DNA from: Dehalococcoidia bacterium
Lineage (GTDB): Bacteria; Chloroflexota; Dehalococcoidia; SpSt-223
Length of the DNA stretch: 64,000 nucleotides
Assembly: GCA_026003895.1 (NCBI GenBank)
Contig: BPIC01000001.1
Location: 124,001 to 188,000, forward strand
Direction: 5' to 3'
A program made the position numbers and the translations under genes. The notes beneath the pieces are model-generated. The model was not told the DNA's origin, ran no database searches, and worked only from the letters and a program-made list of their open reading frames with translations. Numbering within the stretch: position 1 is the first letter of the stretch; each line of letters starts with the position of its first letter. Shown here piece by piece: positions 53,912 through 59,702 of this stretch.

Positions 53912-54001
53912 CGGGAGGAGAGGGATTCGAACCCTCGACCCGGTTTTACCCGAGTAACCGCTTAGCAGGCGGCCGCACTAGACCAACTATGCGATCCCCC
54001 C
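53912..54001 (-). tRNA. tRNA-Ser (anticodon GCU)
   Basis: Minus-strand class II cloverleaf of 90 nt. The acceptor stem is GGGGGGA/TCCTCCC with discriminator G. The anticodon loop CTGCTAA gives anticodon GCT. A long variable arm and T arm GAGGG-TTCGAAT-CCCTC follow. CCA is not encoded. It starts 17 bases after the stop of the DUF6282 gene on the same strand and may share its transcript. Confidence 0.95.
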
Positions 54002-54017
54002 AGGTGCGGAAAGTATA

Positions 54018-54962
54018 TCAGCCGCCGGAGGAGGGGGCAATCTCGGGCAATCCGAGGAGCCACGCGGGATGCGCTTCCGTCATCTGGGCAATCTCGGCTT
54101 CCGTGAATCCTTGCCACAGGGCGACCGTCCGCCACATTCGCATCGACTCCGCCGGGTCGCCCATCGTCGGGTGTCCAGCATCGGACGAGAGCACCACCCG
54201 CTCGACCCCGATCGCGCGAATGGCGCGGCCGACATCCGCCGGGTCGATCCCAAACATCGGCGACAGCTCGGCAGCGGTGAAGTTCAGCCACACGCCGTGG
54301 CTCGCAATTCGCACGCAGTCGTCAATGGTGAGTCCCATCACTGGGTTGAGCGGATGGTCAACGAAGGCACGGGCGAGGCCGCGCCGCTCCGCCTCGCGCG
54401 CCAGCGCGAGCAGCTCGTCGCGCGAGAGATGGCCGAAGGAGAGCGCCGCCCCGAATTCGATGGCAGTCTCGATCACCTCGATCGCCTCGGGGATGAGGCT
54501 GCCCCCCTTGAGGACATACTGGCCGCTGCGCCGCGCCGCAGCCCGGCTCAACCCCTGCGCTCGCTCGCGATGGTTGGCGCTCGAGCCGGTGGCAAACCAG
54601 ACAACGCGCGCTCCTTTTGCGAGCCAGCGGCGCGCCACCGCCGCTTGCGGTGGACCGGGCGTCTCCAAGACCACACCGCCGATGCATTCGACCGGTGTCA
54701 TCTCGTCGTTGACGAGCAGACGCAGCGCTGCATTCACCGTGAGCGCGAGATCGAGCGTCGGCGATGGGGTCTTGAAGACGATCGCCCGCATTCCCGCGGC
54801 GGTGGCGCGCAACGCGAGGTCGAGCGGATCGCTCAGCCCCTTGCCAACGTGGACATGGATATCCACCACCCCCGGCAGTTGAAAGCTCGCCGGGTAGTTG
54901 GTCGGCAACTCACGCTCGCGGATCATCGCGTAGGCGCGTTGCATCCGCCGGACGTCATTCAT
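54018..54962 (-). CDS. DUF6282-type amidohydrolase-like protein
   Basis: Metal-dependent-hydrolase-like protein of 314 aa. VVDIHVHVGKGLSD carries the HxH of the amidohydrolase fold. IVFKTPSP, LSFGHLSRDELLALA, FVDHPLNPVMGLTIDD, and SSDAGHPTMGDPAESM (with the terminal Asp) place the remaining ligands. The order fits DUF6282 proteins, whose substrate is unknown. The ATG at 54962 has no Shine-Dalgarno and lies eight bases below a TTGACA/TACGCT promoter, so a leaderless mRNA is likely. Confidence 0.78.
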   Translation of the reverse strand: MNDVRRMQRAYAMIRERELPTNYPASFQLPGVVDIHVHVGKGLSDPLDLALRATAAGMRAIVFKTPSPTLDLALTVNAALRLLVNDEMTPVECIGGVVLETPGPPQAAVARRWLAKGARVVWFATGSSANHRERAQGLSRAAARRSGQYVLKGGSLIPEAIEVIETAIEFGAALSFGHLSRDELLALAREAERRGLARAFVDHPLNPVMGLTIDDCVRIASHGVWLNFTAAELSPMFGIDPADVGRAIRAIGVERVVLSSDAGHPTMGDPAESMRMWRTVALWQGFTEAEIAQMTEAHPAWLLGLPEIAPSSGG

Positions 54963-54970
54963 GGAGGGGC

Positions 54971-55000
54971 AGCGTAGGACGGAGACGACGGCGCTGTCAA
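54971..55000 (-). promoter_or_regulatory. Promoter of the DUF6282 gene, leaderless geometry
   Basis: Perfect TTGACA (55000-54995), an 18-nt spacer and TACGCT (54976-54971), then eight bases to the ATG at 54962. Confidence 0.6.
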
Positions 55001-55040
55001 TTGGGTGCGAGGTGCGGTACAGTGCGCCGGAGAGGAGCGT

Positions 55041-56087
55041 ATGCACGGAGACGGATGGCTCTTTGGCGCTGGCCCACCGGGGCGGTGGGACGACCAAAAG
55101 GTGTCGTGCCCCGTCGTTCTTCGCGAAGGCGGCGGTTTTCGGATGTGGTACTACGGCCACGATCGGACATTTCCCGGCCTCGGCCCGGAAACAACCGGTG
55201 TGCCGATGGGACGCAGCGGCACGGCCATCTCCGCGGATGGGCTCGTCTGGCAGCGGCAGGACGGGCCCGGCGTGCGTGGCGCGGTGCTCGATCCATCGGA
55301 CGATCCCGCGGCCTTTGACGCCTGGCAGGTCGGCATCACCGATGCCCATCGCGTCGGCGACGAGTATTGGATCGGCTACATGGGCGCCCCGCAGAGCTCG
55401 ATCGAGTTGCTGGGGATGGTGCGCAAGGGCTATCCGCTCCGTGCCGGCTTGGCGAAGGGCGACGGACTGCGGCTGACCAAGATCCGTGGCGACGCCGGCG
55501 GCGGCGCGACGCTGGCGAATGGGGCGCCCGGCGCATGGGACGCTTGGTATGTCTCGTGCCCGCGGATGGTTCCCATTGCCGGTGGCTGGCGCCTGTATTA
55601 CCACGGCCGCGGTCCGAGCGTCCACGGCGCAGTCGGTCTCGCCGAGGGGCCGGACGGCATCCATTGGGAGAAGCGGGGTCAGGTCTTCGGGCCGAACCCA
55701 AAGCCGGGGCACTTCGATTCGCTCGGCATCCTCAGTCGCCATGTTGTCCCCGTCGAGGGTGGCTGGGCAATGTTCTACGAAGCGATGTCCGACGCGCCAG
55801 TCGCGCCCTACACCTATTCGCGCATTGGGCTAGCCTTCTCGCCGGATGGGCTGCGCTGGGAACGTCTGCCCGGCCCCGGGGCGGGCGGTTGCATACTGGA
55901 TGTTGGTCCGCCCGGCGCGTGGGACGCCCTCGCCATCGGCACCCCTTGGGCGGTTGATCTGGGGAATGGGCGCTGGCGCTTGTATTACGTCGGCTACGAC
56001 GCGCGAAGCGTTGCTGCGATCGGCGTGGCGGAAGCGGATGGGCGCGACCTCACGCGCTGGACGAAGCTGCCTACCGCGCGAACTTAG
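55041..56087 (+). CDS. GH43-like five-bladed beta-propeller protein
   Basis: Protein of 348 aa, probably a cytoplasmic glycosidase or phosphorylase relative. Blade-like repeats include KVSCPVVLREGGGFRMWYYGH, AWQVGITDAHRVGDEYWIGYMG, WYVSCPRMVPIAGGWRLYYHG, HVVPVEGGWAMFYEAM and GTPWAVDLGNGRWRLYYVG. These are typical of the GH43/GH32/GH130 clan, with an acidic residue near the start (DDQKV) as a possible base. No signal peptide. GGAGAGGAG before the ATG at 55041 sets the start. It diverges from the DUF6282 gene and overlaps the CMD-family gene by four bases at its end. Substrate unknown. Confidence 0.7.
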   Translation: MHGDGWLFGAGPPGRWDDQKVSCPVVLREGGGFRMWYYGHDRTFPGLGPETTGVPMGRSGTAISADGLVWQRQDGPGVRGAVLDPSDDPAAFDAWQVGITDAHRVGDEYWIGYMGAPQSSIELLGMVRKGYPLRAGLAKGDGLRLTKIRGDAGGGATLANGAPGAWDAWYVSCPRMVPIAGGWRLYYHGRGPSVHGAVGLAEGPDGIHWEKRGQVFGPNPKPGHFDSLGILSRHVVPVEGGWAMFYEAMSDAPVAPYTYSRIGLAFSPDGLRWERLPGPGAGGCILDVGPPGAWDALAIGTPWAVDLGNGRWRLYYVGYDARSVAAIGVAEADGRDLTRWTKLPTART

Positions 56088-56665
56088 CCGCCTGCGGCCC
56101 AGCCGCCCGCTTGGCCATGACCAGGGAAGGGGCAATAGTCTTCTCGTTCGCCGAGGTCGAAGGCGAACAACAGCTTTGCCATGCCGGTCAACACCGCGCA
56201 CACCACAGCGATCTCCATGATCTGGCCGTCGGTATATTCGGCTTGCAGCCGCGCCAGCAGGTCGTCGTCCACCGGGCCATCCGGCGTCGCGTTCGACAGC
56301 AACGTCGCCAAGTCGAGCGCCGCTTTCTCGCCCGGGCTAAATGGCCCTCGCTCGTAATTCCAGAGCGCGTCGATCTCCTCGTCGCTAATCCCTGCCCGTC
56401 TCGCCGAGACGGTATTTGAGCGGTTTCAGGAGGCGCAGCCGTGCAGGTTGCTGAGCCGCAGCCGCACCAACTCCTTTACCCGGCGGGGCGCGATGCCGTT
56501 GAAGAACAGCCCACCGTAAAAGTGATCGAAGTAAAACTCGGCGACGTTGGGCGCGTTGGCGACCACTTCGAGGAAGCGCGGCTCATTGCCGTTGGCCCGC
56601 GAGGCGTCCCACATCCGGGCAAGCCGCCCGGACAACTCTTCGCGTGTACGGTGACGAAGCGCCAT
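56084..56665 (-). CDS. AhpD/carboxymuconolactone decarboxylase family protein with in-frame TGA at the CxxC motif (candidate selenoprotein)
   Basis: Reading through one TGA (56428-56426) gives a continuous 193-residue protein. Codons 1-79 start at the ATG at 56665 (AGGAGG site upstream) and end VKELVRLRLSNLHGCAS. Codon 80 is TGA, exactly where AhpD/CMD proteins have the second Cys of CxxC. Codons 81-193 continue in the same frame with family sequence: NRSNTVSARRAGISDEEID, FSPGEKAALDLA, YTDGQIMEIAVVCAVLTGMAK, REDYCPF. A SECIS-like hairpin follows the TGA. The family performs thiol-based peroxide reduction or decarboxylation. It is the last gene of the alaS-ruvX-mltG operon, 16 bases after mltG. 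Alternatives are a Cys-to-stop pseudogene or a sequencing error. Confidence 0.75.
56396..56412 (-). promoter_or_regulatory. Putative bacterial SECIS hairpin
   Basis: On the minus strand CCGTCTC (56412-56406), loop GGC and GAGACGG (56402-56396) form a perfect 7-bp stem. It starts 13 nt after the TGA, so the apical loop lies 21 nt downstream and opens with G. These values fit the known bacterial SECIS rule of a stem-loop with G among the first two loop bases, 16-37 nt after UGA. Confidence 0.6.
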
Positions 56666-56681
56666 CTCTTCCCTCCTGACG

Positions 56682-57761
56682 CTACCGTTGGTAGCGCGCG
56701 ACGTTGGCATTATGCTCAGCGAGCGTTCGGGCGAAGGCGTGCGAGCCATCCGGTCTGGCGACGAAATACAGATAGTCGACGTCGGCCGGCGCGGCGACTG
56801 CGCGGAGCGCACCAAGCCCGGGATTGCAGATTGGACCGGGCGGCAGCCCGGTCACTCGATAGGTGTTGTACGGGGAATCGATGGCGAGATCCTGGACGGT
56901 CAGGTCCTTCTTCCAGTAACCGTCGCGGGCGCGGCGCACCGGGTCCTGTGCAAGGGCAAATTGGACCGTTGGGTCGGCCTGCAGGGGCATGCCGAGCCGC
57001 AGCCGGTTCAAGAAGACGGCCGCGATGATCGGCTGCTCCTCGGGTTTCACCGCCTCGCGCTCGACAATCGAGGCCAGCGTGAGCGCTTGATGCGGCGTCA
57101 GCCCGCGCGCCGCAACCGCCGCCCGCAACTCGGGCGTGAAGGCCACGTCAAGTTGGCGGAGCATCACGTTCAGCGCTTCGGCGGGCGTCACCTCGCGCGA
57201 GACGCGGTAGGTTTCGGGAAAGAGGTAGCCTTCGAGCGACTGACCGGCGGGACGGGCGGCCGCGAGCGATCCAGCGGGCGGAGCGGTGGTCAGCTGCGCG
57301 AGCGCCGCCGCGAGGGCAGCATCGCTGCCGACCCCCTGCTTCTCCAGCGCGACCAACACCTCCGGCACCTGCCACCCCTCTGGGACGGTGAAGGTACGCA
57401 GCCGCACCTCGCCGCGCGCGAATTTTTCGAGAATGGCACGGCTGGTCATGTCGCGGCTGAGCTCGTACTGGCCGCTCTGGATCGCGGTGCCGAGGCCGGA
57501 GGAACTCGCGAGATAGCGAAAGACGCGCTCGTCATTGATCAGCCCCTGTTCCTTCAACCGGCGGGCGATCGTCCCGGCATCATCGCCGGGCTCGACCGTG
57601 AACTCGACTGGCGTCGGGTCGAGGGCGACCGGCCGATCGAGCAGCTCGACAACTCCCCCAAGGCCGGCTTCGGTGGACACCATCGGGACCACCGCGGCGG
57701 TCACACAGGCGCAGAGGGCAAGGACGGCGACCGCGAGGCTGCCAACGAGAATGCGCCCCAT
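56682..57761 (-). CDS. mltG: Endolytic murein transglycosylase MltG
   Basis: Inner-membrane lytic transglycosylase (YceG-like) of 359 aa that ends growing glycan strands. One N-terminal span (ILVGSLAVAVLALCACV) is followed by a LysM-like part with EPGDDAGTIARRLKEQGLI. The catalytic domain has SLEGYLFPETY, LASIVEREA (catalytic Glu near 234-236), MPLQADPTVQFAL and SPYNTYRVTGLPPGPI. The ATG shares one base with the ruvX stop, so they are coupled. Confidence 0.95.
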   Translation of the reverse strand: MGRILVGSLAVAVLALCACVTAAVVPMVSTEAGLGGVVELLDRPVALDPTPVEFTVEPGDDAGTIARRLKEQGLINDERVFRYLASSSGLGTAIQSGQYELSRDMTSRAILEKFARGEVRLRTFTVPEGWQVPEVLVALEKQGVGSDAALAAALAQLTTAPPAGSLAAARPAGQSLEGYLFPETYRVSREVTPAEALNVMLRQLDVAFTPELRAAVAARGLTPHQALTLASIVEREAVKPEEQPIIAAVFLNRLRLGMPLQADPTVQFALAQDPVRRARDGYWKKDLTVQDLAIDSPYNTYRVTGLPPGPICNPGLGALRAVAAPADVDYLYFVARPDGSHAFARTLAEHNANVARYQR

Positions 57762-58192
57762 CAGTCTCCTGCATCACGAAAATGGAGATCAGCAAGGAAG
57801 CTTTCGAGGAGGACGGCCGCCGCCTCGGCATCGTCAGGACCGCCGCGCCGGCGGCCGGCGCGGCGCTGCTGCGCCTCCCAAGTGGTATAGCGCTCATCGT
57901 GCAACCGTACGGGGAGCGACGTCGCCGCCGCCAGTCGGCGGGCGAAGCGCTCGGCCTTGTCGGTCTGCTCGGTGCGCGCCCCGTCGTCACGGATCGGCAG
58001 CCCGACGACGATACCAGCCACGCCCTCGCGCTCGGCGAGCGCGACAATGGCGGGAATATCGACCTTCCGGCCGGCGGCCGGAAGAACGGCAAGCGGCGTG
58101 GCGATGACGCCCAGCTCGTCCGACACCGCCAGTCCGATCCGCCGGTCGCCCACGTCCACCGCCAGCCAGCGTCCGACCCGCTTAGCTCCCAA
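57761..58192 (-). CDS. ruvX: Holliday junction resolvase-like YqgF/RuvX
   Basis: RNase H-fold nuclease of 143 aa, linked to pre-16S rRNA processing and sometimes called a Holliday junction resolvase. Motifs: AVDVGDRRIGLAVSD (first Asp at 13), VVGLPIRDDGARTEQ, HDERYTTWEAQ and DDAEAAAVLLESFL, so the acidic triad is complete. The TTG start at 58192 overlaps the upstream gene by 11 bases and follows GAGG. It sits in the alaS operon, as in many bacteria. Confidence 0.92.
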   Translation of the reverse strand: MGAKRVGRWLAVDVGDRRIGLAVSDELGVIATPLAVLPAAGRKVDIPAIVALAEREGVAGIVVGLPIRDDGARTEQTDKAERFARRLAAATSLPVRLHDERYTTWEAQQRRAGRRRGGPDDAEAAAVLLESFLADLHFRDAGD

Positions 58193-59702
58193 CGATCCTC
58201 AAGTCGAGCCGCTGCGTCAATCGCGGCAGCCAGGGAGAGGCGCTCGGCCAGACCCGAATCTCCGGCGGGCGACGAAGCGGCACGACCGACGCGAGGTAGT
58301 CTTCAGCCTGCCCCACCGACTGGCCAGCGATTGCCGATTTGATCTGATTTTCGTTGATTTGGGGGATCGCCAAATAGGTGACCCCCAAGTTGAAGGTGAC
58401 GGCATCGTCGTCAAAGCCAACAAGCCCGAGAGGAGCGACCGACAAACTGCCGGGGAGCACTTGCTGACCCGCCGGAAGCTGGGCCCGCGCCGTGCGCTGG
58501 CCCAACTCGAGCACGTCGTCCGAGGTAAAGGCAATCGCCGATACCCGCGCTCGCGCCTTGATGGTAACCGTGCTCGCTTCTTCATCAAGCAGTCGGTCGA
58601 AGGTCTCCTCGACGACTGTCACCTGAACGGTCTCGCGGTAGATCGACTCGTTCTGCCGTTTGATGTCAAACAACTGGGCATAGCCAGCGGCGCGCAGCTT
58701 CTCGATGATCGATTGGCGCAGCCGGTTGCGGTCGGCAAGCGTCACGTAGGGCGTGTCGCTCTGTGCGCCACCGGTCGCGGGTTGTTCGTTGACAACGGCC
58801 GCCCGACTGTTCAACGTTCCGTCTGAGAAGGCGGTGATTGTCCGCGCTGCGACGTTGCCGGAGACGCCCGCTTCGACCGCCGTCACACCCACTTGCACCG
58901 AGGAGCTAGAGGCAGGCACCGTCACGGCCTCATCGAGCGCAAACTGAACGTTGCCAAGCGTCCGGACGGTCGCCCCGCGTGGGATGGTGAACTGGCCATT
59001 CTCTTGGGGATTGCGGTTGGTGATTGTGACGCGCGTCTTGGCGCGCTCCGTCGGCGTCGACTTCTTGCCGGTTGCCTCAGTGGTGTCGGTCGCTTCGGCC
59101 TCCGCCGTCACGAGCCGGCCAGCGATCGTCCGCTGCTCGGGATTGACGCCGCGTGCTTGACGAGACGCCTTCACCGTGAGCGCCTCGGTGACTGGGGTGG
59201 CAACGGGCGCAAGCTCGACCGTGGCGCTCGGCACGACCACCGCCGCGACGGCGAGGGTGGCGAGCAGGACAAGCCCGAGTAGCACACCGGCGGCGACCAT
59301 CCCGGCAGTCGAAACCGCCGGTAGCGAGAACGATCGCGAGGGCGATTTGAAGCTCGCCCCTTTGACGGAGCCGGCGACACGGAAGCCTTCGGCCCGGGCG
59401 AGCCGGCGCACTTCGCCGTCTTCGGCAACGATCGCCACTTCGCGCGCCGACTGGCGGGCATAGCGGCGCAGCAATTTCAGCCGCACAGGATTGCGCAGCA
59501 GCTTGGCGCTGCGCGGCACCAACAGCACAACCCGCCGACTCTCGGCTTGGTCCAGCTTCTCGCGGAGCGAGCCGATGTCGTCGTCCGGGTCCATCTGGAT
59601 GACGCTCGGCTCGCTGGAGCTTTGTCCGGTGAGCAGCGGCTCGTCCGGACCGTTGAGATACGGTTGGGTGGAGCCGCGACTGGCGCCGGACCTGGTGGTC
59701 AT
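58182..59702 (-). CDS. Baseplate J/gp47-like membrane protein
   Basis: Protein of 506 aa. The N-terminal 130 residues are cytosolic and contain a Rossmann-like start (IGSLREKLDQAESRRVVLLVP). A single span lies at about 145-170 (GMVAAGVLLGLVLLATLAVAAVV). The external part is beta-rich, with NPQENGQFTIPRGATVRT and VTAVEAGVSGNVAARTITAF, which match the Baseplate_J fold seen in phage tails and in a family of non-phage membrane proteins of Chloroflexota and Gram-positives. No phage genes are near. The ATG overlaps the alaS stop by four bases (ATGA). Function unknown. Confidence 0.75.
   Translation of the reverse strand: MTTRSGASRGSTQPYLNGPDEPLLTGQSSSEPSVIQMDPDDDIGSLREKLDQAESRRVVLLVPRSAKLLRNPVRLKLLRRYARQSAREVAIVAEDGEVRRLARAEGFRVAGSVKGASFKSPSRSFSLPAVSTAGMVAAGVLLGLVLLATLAVAAVVVPSATVELAPVATPVTEALTVKASRQARGVNPEQRTIAGRLVTAEAEATDTTEATGKKSTPTERAKTRVTITNRNPQENGQFTIPRGATVRTLGNVQFALDEAVTVPASSSSVQVGVTAVEAGVSGNVAARTITAFSDGTLNSRAAVVNEQPATGGAQSDTPYVTLADRNRLRQSIIEKLRAAGYAQLFDIKRQNESIYRETVQVTVVEETFDRLLDEEASTVTIKARARVSAIAFTSDDVLELGQRTARAQLPAGQQVLPGSLSVAPLGLVGFDDDAVTFNLGVTYLAIPQINENQIKSAIAGQSVGQAEDYLASVVPLRRPPEIRVWPSASPWLPRLTQRLDLRIVGS

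Noticed and set aside
56084..56428. Reading the CMD-family gene as two independent genes or a simple pseudogene
   Set aside because: The two parts are in one frame with no indel. The TGA sits on the one codon where Sec makes chemical sense, the downstream part has no ribosome site of its own, and a SECIS-like hairpin follows. A pseudogene remains the main alternative and is stated as such.
58182..59702. Prophage fragment because of the baseplate J-like domain
   Set aside because: The gene has a membrane span, overlaps housekeeping genes on both sides, and no other phage gene is present.
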